Assembly (NCBI RefSeq): GCF_900111995.1
Contig: NZ_FOKF01000018.1
Coordinates: 41,369-105,368 of the forward strand
From: Collimonas sp. OK607
GTDB lineage: Bacteria; Pseudomonadota; Gammaproteobacteria; Burkholderiales; Burkholderiaceae_D
Direction: 5' to 3'
DNA: 64,000 nt
Shown in pieces: positions 56,157-63,344 of the stretch. The notes under the pieces were generated by a model. The model saw nothing but the letters and a program-made list of their open reading frames with translations, had not been told where the DNA came from and did no database searches. The translations under genes and the position numbers were made by a program. The stretch's first letter is position 1. Every line of letters starts with the position of its first letter.

Positions 56157-57316
56157 GCATTCCATTGAATTCCAATCCGATGAATCACGATCCGATGAAT
56201 CACGATCCGCTATCCGGCGCCACGTTGCAGAACCAGGCCGCCTCAGATTCATTAACATCTTTGCGGTTGCTGCTGCGTCACCCGCTGTTACGGCCGCTGG
56301 CAGCATTGGCGCTGCTGCTGGCAGTCGATTTTTTCATGATCCCGGGATTCTTCCGGCTTGAATGGAAAGACGGTCATCTGTACGGCAGCCTGATCGATAT
56401 CGTCAACCGTGCCGCACCTTTGATACTGACCGCGCTCGGCATGACCCTGGTAATCGCGACGCGCGGCATCGATATATCCGTGGGTGCGGTGGTGGCCATC
56501 TCCGGCACCGTAGCCGCACTACTGATAGGCGGCACGATGGAAATGCACAACGGCGTACCGGAATATGCCAGCCGGATACCCATGATATGGGCGCTTGCCG
56601 CCGCCATGGGGGGGGCCATCCTGTGCGGTGTATGGAACGGCTTCCTGGTGGCCACACTCGGTTTGCAGCCGATCATAGCGACCTTGATCCTGATGGTGGG
56701 CGGGCGCGGACTGGCGCAATTACTGACCGATGGCCAGATCATCACGGTGTACTACAAACCGTTTTTCTATATTGGCAGCGGCTATCTGTTCGGTTTGCCG
56801 TTTTCTCTGTTTATCGCAATAGGCGTATTTATTGTGGTCGCGCTGCTGATGCGTAAAACCGCGCTGGGCTTATTCATCCAGACGGTTGGCATCAACCCGG
56901 TGGCGGCGCGGCTAGCCGGCATCAGGACCGCCGCCTTGATTTTTTTCGTCTACATGTTTTGCAGCGCCTGCGCTGGTGTCGCGGGATTGATGATCAGTTC
57001 CAATATCAAGAGCGCAGACGCCAACAACGCCGGCCTGCTGTTGGAACTGGATGCGATCCTGGCGGTAACGCTGGGGGGCACTTCTCTGGCCGGTGGAAAA
57101 TTCAGCCTGGTCGGCAGCGTCATCGGCGCGTTGATCATCCAGGCGCTGACCTATACGATTTATTCGATGGGCGTGCCGCCGGAGGTGAACATGGTGGTGA
57201 AGTCGGTGGTGGTGTTCGCGGTGTGCCTTTCGCAATCGCCGGAGTTTCGCGGATTGGGGACGGAACTGTTTGGCGGCGCTGGCCGGTCGCGCTCTTCTAA
57301 CGGTAAAAAGAAATGA
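56153..57316 (+). CDS. ytfT: Sugar ABC transporter permease (YtfT type)
   Basis: 387 residues from ATG 56153, which overlaps the ytfR stop; the longer open frame lies inside ytfR. BPD_transp_2 permease with about ten helices and the family motifs ALGMTLVIATRGIDISVGAVVAISG and [22 protein letters not shown] (here [19 protein letters not shown]). The N-terminal 40 residues are cytoplasmic and contain a tandem MNHDP duplication. Overlaps yjfF by 4 bases. Confidence 0.92.
   Translation: MSIPLNSNPMNHDPMNHDPLSGATLQNQAASDSLTSLRLLLRHPLLRPLAALALLLAVDFFMIPGFFRLEWKDGHLYGSLIDIVNRAAPLILTALGMTLVIATRGIDISVGAVVAISGTVAALLIGGTMEMHNGVPEYASRIPMIWALAAAMGGAILCGVWNGFLVATLGLQPIIATLILMVGGRGLAQLLTDGQIITVYYKPFFYIGSGYLFGLPFSLFIAIGVFIVVALLMRKTALGLFIQTVGINPVAARLAGIRTAALIFFVYMFCSACAGVAGLMISSNIKSADANNAGLLLELDAILAVTLGGTSLAGGKFSLVGSVIGALIIQALTYTIYSMGVPPEVNMVVKSVVVFAVCLSQSPEFRGLGTELFGGAGRSRSSNGKKK
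56176..56207. repeat. 15-bp tandem duplication in the 5' end of ytfT
   Basis: CCGATGAATCACGAT occurs twice in a row and encodes PMNHD twice. The frame is kept. Confidence 0.75.
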
Positions 57317-58329
57317 AATCTACGATGAGATTCTTTCGCAAGTCACTGTCGTCTCCTTACTTCACTTCGCTGGCGACAGTAGCCTTGCTGGTCGTGATGT
57401 TTGCCTTGGGATCGTTCACCTATAACGGATTTTTCTCTTTGCAGGTGGTGTTGAATCTCCTGATCGACAACGCCTTCCTGCTGGTGATTGCCATCGGCAT
57501 GACCTTTGTCATCTTATCCGGCGGCATCGATCTGTCGGTCGGTTCGGTGCTGGCCTTGACCACCATGATCTCTGCCTACCTGCTGCAGTCGTGGCATTGG
57601 CCGCCGTTGCTGGTGATCGGCTGCGTGCTCCTGATCGGCAGCGCATTCGGGGCGCTGATGGGAGCATTGATACATTTTTTCAAACTGCAGTCATTCATCG
57701 TAACGCTGGCCGGCATGTTTCTGGCGCGCGGCTTGTGCTACCTGATCAGCATCAATTCGATTACGATCGACCAGCCCTTGTATGTGACCCTGTCGCAAGC
57801 CCGCATCGAATTTCTTGGCGCCTTCGTCTCGCCTAGCGTGGTGATCGCGATGCTGATGCTTGCGGTGGCAATCTACATCGCTCACTACACGCGCTTCGGG
57901 CGCGCAGTGTATGCCATCGGCGGCAACGAGCAGTCGGCGCTGCTGATGGGGTTGGCGGTGGGGCGCACTAAAGTACTGGTGTACGCCTTCAGCGGATTTT
58001 GCGCGGCGCTGGCCGGCGTCCTGTTTTCGTTCTACATGTTGTCCGGTTACGGCTTGCATGCGCAGGGTACGGAGCTGGATGCTATCGCCGCCGTGGTGAT
58101 CGGCGGCACCTTGCTCACCGGCGGCTACGGCTACGTCGCCGGCACGCTGACCGGCGTGCTCATCCTCGGTCTGATCCAGACCTTGATTGCCTTCGACGGC
58201 ACATTGAGTTCATGGTGGACCAAGATTGTGATCGGCGTGCTGCTGTTTGTTTTTTGCATGGCGCAGCGTTTGCTGTCTTTGGGGGCGGCTAGTGGGACAT
58301 CGGCACCGCCGGCAGCGGCAGCTGCATAA
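57313..58329 (+). CDS. yjfF: Sugar ABC transporter permease (YjfF type)
   Basis: 338 residues. Second permease of the heterodimer, same family as ytfT: AIGMTFVILSGGIDLSVGSVLAL and AIAAVVIGGTLLTGGYG, with about nine helices. ATG 57313 overlaps the ytfT stop (ATGA). Last gene of the operon; an Ala/Pro-rich tail ends it. Confidence 0.92.
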   Translation: MKSTMRFFRKSLSSPYFTSLATVALLVVMFALGSFTYNGFFSLQVVLNLLIDNAFLLVIAIGMTFVILSGGIDLSVGSVLALTTMISAYLLQSWHWPPLLVIGCVLLIGSAFGALMGALIHFFKLQSFIVTLAGMFLARGLCYLISINSITIDQPLYVTLSQARIEFLGAFVSPSVVIAMLMLAVAIYIAHYTRFGRAVYAIGGNEQSALLMGLAVGRTKVLVYAFSGFCAALAGVLFSFYMLSGYGLHAQGTELDAIAAVVIGGTLLTGGYGYVAGTLTGVLILGLIQTLIAFDGTLSSWWTKIVIGVLLFVFCMAQRLLSLGAASGTSAPPAAAAA

Positions 58330-58519
58330 TTTCTATTCAGATTTAATAATTATTCGAATAACACTTTAATGTTATTTAAATACTATTTCTTTGTGGCATT
58401 TATCTGACATATTTGTTAATTATTGCCAATTTTCAACAAGCAAAGAACTTTCCAGTTGTCCACTTGTCATGTTGCCACGTAGTATCTCCCCCATTCGATG
58501 AATATCAAGAAAGTAATGC

Positions 58520-58762
58520 ATGGGGAAGTGGGGGCAGTGCGCAGCATCTGCAGTTAGCAGCCGTGCCGGATTTACAAAAATTGCATGCAGGAAGCCATTA
58601 GCGCTGCTGATCAGTTTGTGCCTTGGCACATCCGGATTTTCCTGGGCTGCAGGCATCGTCAGCGACGGCGGAACTGCTACCACGGTCAATACCGCCGGTA
58701 GCGGCAGGCAGACGGTTAACATCGCACCGGCAGTGGCGGGCGCAGCCACATCCCCAATATGA
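58520..58762 (+). pseudogene. N-terminal remnant of a filamentous-haemagglutinin (two-partner secretion) protein
   Basis: An 80-codon frame. Its residues about 25-45 are a long signal peptide (CRKPLALLISLCLGTSGFSWA), followed by AGIVSDGGTATTVNTAGSG and QTVNIAPAVAG, the start of a TPS secretion domain as in FhaB/CdiA proteins. The family should continue with a conserved N-terminal haemagglutination domain of some 250 residues and then thousands of residues of repeats; instead a stop is met at once. No TpsB/FhaC transporter gene lies nearby. The remnant and the toxin part downstream look like the two ends of one giant gene with the middle deleted. Confidence 0.7.
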
Positions 58763-58832
58763 AAACAAGAAGGCGATAAAAATATATGGCTGCGACCCAA
58801 GTACCTCTATTGACCGAAGGCGCTGATAAAAA

Positions 58833-59918
58833 TTGGCTAACGGCGACCCGCAAAAAGAAGCGAGACTGACAGCAGCGGCTTGTGCAATGGCGCATTGTGC
58901 AGATGGCGTGCCTACTGACGATCCTAGCTATCCGTATTTAAAAGCCTTGCAGGATGCCGGAGCGAGCATGACAAATGAAAAGTTATTGTTAGCAAGTCAA
59001 AAGGGCTGGGAGGGGCGGAGCTATGACACTTTGTTTAAATACACCGGTTTTGATCAGTACGTTGGTGATCCCGCGACCCAAAGTCGCCTAGGCATTCGAC
59101 TTGAAGGTGCCGTTCAAGCAGGGGCTTCCATAGCTGGATTAGTTGGCGATGGACTCGCCTGTACGACAGGACTTGGATGTGCGGCGGCGGCATTGACGGG
59201 AACAGTCTTAGCCGACAATCTGGTGGCCGGTAGCGGGAAGCTGGCAGGGCAACCCACGGTAACATATGGAGAACAGGCACTTCAATCACTGGGACTAAGT
59301 CCGCAGGCGGCTGCATATACGTATGCCGCAATCGGACTCGCCCCGGCCGGAATTATGAGCTTTATCTCGACTCGAGCGGTTAATGCTGAGGCTGCGGCCT
59401 ATGCTTGGGCGAGAGGTACATATGATGGCTCGAGCAGTATTGACTACACAGGTAAAGTTTATAGATATGCTTCCCCCGAATTTGCTGAAGGAACTTTTCA
59501 AATATATCCGGGCAACGTGAAAGCTAATTTCCGTTATTCTCCGGAAGGAGTTGGGGCGATTTACTCAGGAACAACATCGCAAACTGCCGCCGCAGAAGTT
59601 GCTAGTTATTCGCCCGGCTCTGTAAATCCTTTAGCGGGTAAAGTGTTAGTGACCAATGAGATTTCCATTAATAATATTTTGGATTTAACTGATCCAGCAG
59701 CGCGTCAAGCGTTGGGAGTGACTCTTGAAGATATTACGCAGGCTGGTCATGGAACGGGTAATGCTTACAGTACTACTCAACGACTAAGTTCATGGGCTAG
59801 CGCATATGAGGCCAGGGTCAGGGCTCTGGCCAACGCCAATATGGATGGCTTGCAAATACGTCACGAACACTGCCCACTTTTTAAAGGCGTCGCCAACGCC
59901 GACGAAAGCGAAACATAA
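58833..59918 (+). pseudogene. C-terminal remnant of a CdiA/FHA-type protein with pretoxin region and RES-like toxin domain
   Basis: 361 codons from TTG 58833 (no ribosome site seen). Residues 1-75 resemble the region before the toxin in betaproteobacterial FHA/CdiA proteins (EARLTAAACAMAHCADGVPTDD). Residues about 85-190 are Ala/Gly-rich and hydrophobic. Residues about 205-345 fit a RES domain: Arg234 (NFRYSPEG), Tyr244 (GAIYSGTT), Glu255 (AAAEV), then NILDLTDPAARQALG and RLSSWA, ending NMDGLQI. RES toxins degrade NAD+. The Ser-containing end of the domain is missing and replaced by sequence antisense to the dUTPase-like gene. A frame 58786-58833 (AATQVPLLTEGADKN) may be its lost upstream part, broken by one base in an A/T run. 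Confidence 0.65.
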
Positions 59919-60565
59919 CGCTCTTCCAACCGCTGATACAACTGAAGCTGGAAATCCGAAGCGGATGAATCAAGGGTGGAGGCAAGTTCAAGCAGATGGA
60001 TATTATCTTCCTTGCCGCACCAGATCTTGGCGTAGCGGCCTTCCTTGTATCCGTTATTCTGTCGAAAAATGCACAGTACATGCTTGACCGTGTATAGATT
60101 CACGACCTTGTTCCAATCCAATCCAGACGCGTGAAAAGTCACCTCAAGCAAGGGCAAGTTATTGCGTCGACTGACAGCAAATGCGGCGATCAATTCTAAT
60201 AGTTGAGGAATGTCGCATTTACTTATTACATACTCGCGGCCATCGAAATGGCAGCTGGATAACTCCGGGTCGGAGCGCTTTACAAGCGTAATGGCAGCGG
60301 CATCCAGGTTGCCGTCGTTTTCGCTCAAGATGTGGGACAGGGTGAAGTGCAGAATGTCAACGAGTTTCAACTGTATCTGGGTAAAATCGCGAGGCTGCTT
60401 GCTCCACCATTTCCAGCCATAGTGATCGAGTGCTTCAACGGCCTCTACCAGCACTCCGCGCATATGCGGATAGCTCGATATCATCCAGTCCGCTTTCGCT
60501 GTCCTGTTGCGTACGACCAGCAGGTTCATTATGGCGGACGCTTGTTCGTAGCTGATTTTTTTCAT
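59861..60565 (-). CDS. Dimeric (all-alpha) dUTPase-like protein, metal motif altered
   Basis: 234 residues. The DUTPase_2 pattern is visible: EAVEALDHYGWKWWSKQ, DILHFTLSHIL, then NNGYKEGRYAKIWCGKEDN near the C terminus. Active members hydrolyse dUTP to dUMP and bind metal through ExxE and ExxD. Here the first is kept (Glu41, Glu44) but the second reads KLVD (Lys67, Asp70) instead of ELVD, so activity is doubtful. Its last 58 bases overlap the toxin remnant on the other strand. Phages and mobile elements often carry this family. Confidence 0.72.
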   Translation of the reverse strand: MKKISYEQASAIMNLLVVRNRTAKADWMISSYPHMRGVLVEAVEALDHYGWKWWSKQPRDFTQIQLKLVDILHFTLSHILSENDGNLDAAAITLVKRSDPELSSCHFDGREYVISKCDIPQLLELIAAFAVSRRNNLPLLEVTFHASGLDWNKVVNLYTVKHVLCIFRQNNGYKEGRYAKIWCGKEDNIHLLELASTLDSSASDFQLQLYQRLEERYVSLSSALATPLKSGQCS

Positions 60566-60789
60566 TATGGTGACCCTGGTACGTGCATCAGAATGTCATG
60601 GGCTCGTGTCGGTCCGGTTTTGTGCTGCAGCGCGCAAGCCATCCAACGCGCCGGAGAGGTTGGCATTGCTTTGAATTGAGGTGCATCGTTACCGTGGGAA
60701 ATAGACTTGCGGCTGAAGGGCGTTGCCGGCCAAAAAAGGCATTAGGTAACGGGGCAACGTAATTGAGTCAAGAATAGGTAAATAATCTC

Positions 60790-60810
60790 CTTTTGATAAC
60801 CTATCAAAAG
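60790..60810. promoter_or_regulatory. Perfect inverted repeat, candidate operator
   Basis: CTTTTGATA-acc-TATCAAAAG, 9-bp arms and a 3-base spacer, 163 bases before vapB and 225 bases before the start of the dUTPase-like gene. The owner protein is not known. Confidence 0.5.
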
Positions 60811-60911
60811 TGACAGGTCGGGTTCGCATGTGGTGAACGTGCAGGCATGTCGGCCTCGCTCAGCTTGATGTCAGTGTGTACTGGGTGTTGTTTTCCGAAA
60901 TTGGGATGACC

Positions 60912-60953
60912 TTGAAATTTGTTTTGAATGTGCTATATACTTTGGCTATATAC
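60912..60953 (+). promoter_or_regulatory. vapBC promoter with direct-repeat operator
   Basis: TTGAAA at 60912 with TATATA or TATACT 16-18 bases later. Two copies of GCTATATAC (60932-60940 and 60945-60953), 13 bp apart, cover the -10 and the likely transcription start, as expected for autoregulation by a VapBC complex. Confidence 0.55.
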
Positions 60954-60972
60954 ATGAATCGAGGAGATAGCT

Positions 60973-61206
60973 ATGTCTCAAAGCACTGTTTTTGTTAATA
61001 ACCGTACCCAGGCTGTACGTCTGCCGGCAGAATTGCGCTTTCCTGAAAACGTAAAGAAAGTCACTGTGCGTGCTGTAGGCAAGGAGCGAGTGATTGCGCC
61101 TCTGATGAATACTTGGGATAGCTTTTTCATAGATTATGAAAATGTCACTGATGACTTCATGAGCGTACGTGCTGAACAGGTACAGCAAGAGAGAGAGACG
61201 TTTTAA
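60973..61206 (+). CDS. vapB: VapB-type antitoxin
   Basis: 77 residues with GAGGAG six bases before the ATG. N-terminal AbrB/SpoVT-like DNA-binding fold (VFVNNRTQAVRLPAELRFP), C-terminal tail (about 50-77) that would fill the toxin active site. It represses its own operon with the toxin. The TAA stop shares one base with the ATG of vapC. Confidence 0.88.
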   Translation: MSQSTVFVNNRTQAVRLPAELRFPENVKKVTVRAVGKERVIAPLMNTWDSFFIDYENVTDDFMSVRAEQVQQERETF

Positions 61207-61604
61207 TGCTGAAATTCATGCTTGATACCAATATTGTTATTTACGTCATCAAGCGTCGTCCAATTGAAGTGATGGAGGTTTTCAATACGCATTCCGGACA
61301 AATGTCGCTGTCGGTGGTTACCGCTGCCGAGTTAATCCATGGCGCAGAGAAAAGTGCCAAACCAGAGCATAATTTACGTATCGTCGAAGATTTTTGCTCT
61401 CGACTGGAGGTTTTAGATTACACGATCAAGGCCGCCGCCCATTACGGTGATATACGCGCCAATCTCGAGCGCAGCGGAACGTCAATAGGGGTAAATGATT
61501 TACATATCGCAGCACACGCACGTAGCGAGGGGCTGACACTGGTAACGAATAACATGCGTGAGTTTGAAAGAGTTGCTGCTTTGCGGCTGGAAAACTGGTT
61601 ATGA
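61206..61604 (+). CDS. vapC: VapC-type PIN-domain RNase toxin
   Basis: 132 residues. PIN active-site acids: Asp7 (FMLDTNIV), Glu42 (TAAELIHGA), Asp98 (GVNDLHIAAHA), and the conserved Asn in TLVTNNMREF. VapC toxins cut specific tRNAs or rRNA when the antitoxin is degraded. All key residues are present, so the toxin should be active. The 1-base overlap with vapB ensures coupled translation. Confidence 0.92.
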   Translation: MLKFMLDTNIVIYVIKRRPIEVMEVFNTHSGQMSLSVVTAAELIHGAEKSAKPEHNLRIVEDFCSRLEVLDYTIKAAAHYGDIRANLERSGTSIGVNDLHIAAHARSEGLTLVTNNMREFERVAALRLENWL

Positions 61605-61656
61605 CATGATGGCTGGGAAAATGCCCGACTTCAGGATGGTCTTGGCAATAAGAACC

Positions 61657-61665
61657 TGTTAGAAT
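61657..61665 (+). promoter_or_regulatory. Candidate promoter of tRNA-Leu(UAA)
   Basis: TGTTAGAAT, an extended -10 element, about 72 bases before the tRNA. No good -35 is seen at the right spacing. Confidence 0.35.
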
Positions 61666-61737
61666 GCGGCCCTGTCCCGTATCGCAGGTAGTCTCTGCAG
61701 ATATATGTTTTGCGCGTTTCTTGGGAACCGCAGAATT

Positions 61738-61824
61738 GCCCGAGTGGTGAAATCGGTAGACACAAGAGACTTAAAATCTCTCGCTCGTAAGGGTGTGCCG
61801 GTTCAAGTCCGGCCTCGGGCACCA
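61738..61824 (+). tRNA. tRNA-Leu (anticodon UAA)
   Basis: 87 nt with encoded CCA. Acceptor GCCCGAG pairs with CTCGGGC; anticodon arm AGAGA-CTTAAAA-TCTCT with TAA; long variable arm; T loop GTTCAAGTC. Confidence 0.97.
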
Positions 61825-61848
61825 CTATACATTGCAGTAAATGCAAAC

Positions 61849-61892
61849 AAAACGCCGCAAACCAGATAAATACAAGGTTTGCGGCGTTTTTT
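61849..61892 (+). terminator. Intrinsic terminator after tRNA-Leu(UAA)
   Basis: AAACGCCGCAAACC pairs with GGTTTGCGGCGTTT around a 12-base loop, then T residues; 25 bases past the tRNA. Confidence 0.9.
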
Positions 61893-61917
61893 CATTTACG
61901 GTTCCCTGCCTGTGCGC

Positions 61918-62451
61918 CTAATTTGTGAAATGCAATTCAGAGGTGGCAACCGCCTTGATTTCCGGGCCGAAACTCTCGATGTTGGGCAGCGTCGCGTTTT
62001 CATGCGTGCGTATCTGCAGCCCGGTCGCATGCGCCTTGTCGTGGGTGGTGTGGGCGTCGGATACCAGCGTCACAGGATAACCGAGTGCGGCGGCGCGGCG
62101 GGTGGTGGTGTCGACGCAGAATTCCGAAGCGTAACCGCAGATCACGACGTGTTCAGTGTGCCATGACGCCAGCAATGCTTCGAGTTCAGTGCGGAGGAAG
62201 GAGTCCGGCGTGGTCTTGCGCACTTTTACGTCGCCTTCCTTTACCTGCAATCCGGGCTGGAGTTGCCAGTGTGCGGAGTTGTATTCGATATCGCCGGCTT
62301 CGTGCTGGATAAACACCACAGGCACCCCTGCAGCGCGGGCTCTGGCCGTCAAGATGTTGATGCGCTCTACAACTGCATCGGCTTCGAACGGGCGCGGTGT
62401 TTCATCAAATAAACCATACTGGACATCGATAACTAGGAGAACGGATTTCAT
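61918..62451 (-). CDS. Isochorismatase-family cysteine hydrolase
   Basis: 177 residues from ATG 62451, with CAGGA upstream; the open frame before it is not protein-like. Catalytic triad: Asp in LLVIDVQYGLFD, Lys in RKTTPDSFL and Cys in GYASEFCVDTT. Members hydrolyse amides such as nicotinamide, carbamoyl groups or isochorismate. No pathway neighbours help to choose. Convergent with the tRNA-Leu terminator. Confidence 0.88.
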   Translation of the reverse strand: MKSVLLVIDVQYGLFDETPRPFEADAVVERINILTARARAAGVPVVFIQHEAGDIEYNSAHWQLQPGLQVKEGDVKVRKTTPDSFLRTELEALLASWHTEHVVICGYASEFCVDTTTRRAAALGYPVTLVSDAHTTHDKAHATGLQIRTHENATLPNIESFGPEIKAVATSELHFTN

Positions 62452-62548
62452 GGGTTCCTGCGGGGAAGATGGGGACGGGAATTTCGACGAAATTCCCGTC
62501 GTTACCGCACTGCCTCGACGCTTGGAGGAGGCGGTTGCCGGCGTCGTT

Positions 62549-62899
62549 TCAGGTTTCCGGAAGGTTTGGAACCATCGGTGCCGCACCGAAATTGTTCGGC
62601 TCTTTTGCTTCCTGAATCAGGAAATATATGATGACAATCCAGCCGATGATCGGGAGAAATGCGATCAGCTGCCACCAGCCGCTGCGATTCGTGTCATGCA
62701 GGCGTCGCGCTGCAACCGCTATGGATGGCAGCAACGTGGCAACTGAAACAAGCAGGCTGAACTTGTCGCTGATCGCACTGGCGGCGAACGACAGCAACAC
62801 CGTAAAAAGCACGAACCACCAATATTCGGAGCGGGAAGCCCTGCCATTGAAGTCGGCGTACTTGGAAAAGCAGACTTTAATTGACTCTGTAAACGTCAT
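62549..62899 (-). CDS. DUF805 small membrane protein
   Basis: 116 residues from ATG 62899, preceded by AGGGGAT. Signature FNGRASRSEYWWFVLF, then about three hydrophobic helices including LPSIAVAARRLHDTNRSGWW and LIAFLPIIGWIVIIYFLI. These inner-membrane proteins of unknown role are widespread. The short acidic C-terminal tail ends PNLPET. Confidence 0.88.
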   Translation of the reverse strand: MTFTESIKVCFSKYADFNGRASRSEYWWFVLFTVLLSFAASAISDKFSLLVSVATLLPSIAVAARRLHDTNRSGWWQLIAFLPIIGWIVIIYFLIQEAKEPNNFGAAPMVPNLPET

Positions 62900-63344
62900 G
62901 TTTATCCCCTGAGATTTTTCGATCACATGCTGCCCTCTTGAGGCGGCATATGTGTCTTTGGATTTAGGTAAGGTTACCGGAAAGTAATAATAACAAAAGC
63001 AGTCGCAATTACGGTATTAAAGTTGGCGAACCATAAATTTTCTGAGTCATTGGCGGCCAGGACGCTGTTGGAAATCATGTCAGCCGAAAAGTCCCCTCAC
63101 GATCCCCTCTCAGGTACGCTTTCTACGACAACAACTTGCCGGATTAAATATGTATCTATAAAGAAACAATTTCTATAAATGAACAAAAACAGGGGAATGT
63201 TGCAATAAACTCGAGCATAATAAATTGCACAAAGGAAATTAAAAGAAATTCTTACTAGTAATGCGCGACTGAATGTGTGAATGCAGCAAGCCGATATGCC
63301 GGTCTTGGCCGGATTGAAGTTAGTGCACATATGGGGGAGTCGTT
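62900..63344. other. Non-coding region upstream of the subtilisin gene
   Basis: 445 bases, AT-rich between about 63120 and 63260. It must contain the promoters of the DUF805 gene and the protease gene. I see no palindrome or convincing ORF. Confidence 0.5.

Larger units (their letters stand above)
60566..60972. other. Non-coding region between the dUTPase-like gene and vapB
   Basis: 407 bases. It holds the palindrome at 60790-60810 and the vapBC promoter at 60912-60941. No ORF is credible in the rest. Confidence 0.5.

Noticed and set aside
58413..58601. ORF overlapping the FHA remnant start, checked as an extended signal-peptide region
   Set aside because: It does not show the ESPR pattern in any frame.
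61738..61824. Island integration at tRNA-Leu(UAA)
   Set aside because: No integrase gene and no direct repeat of the tRNA 3' end in the window.
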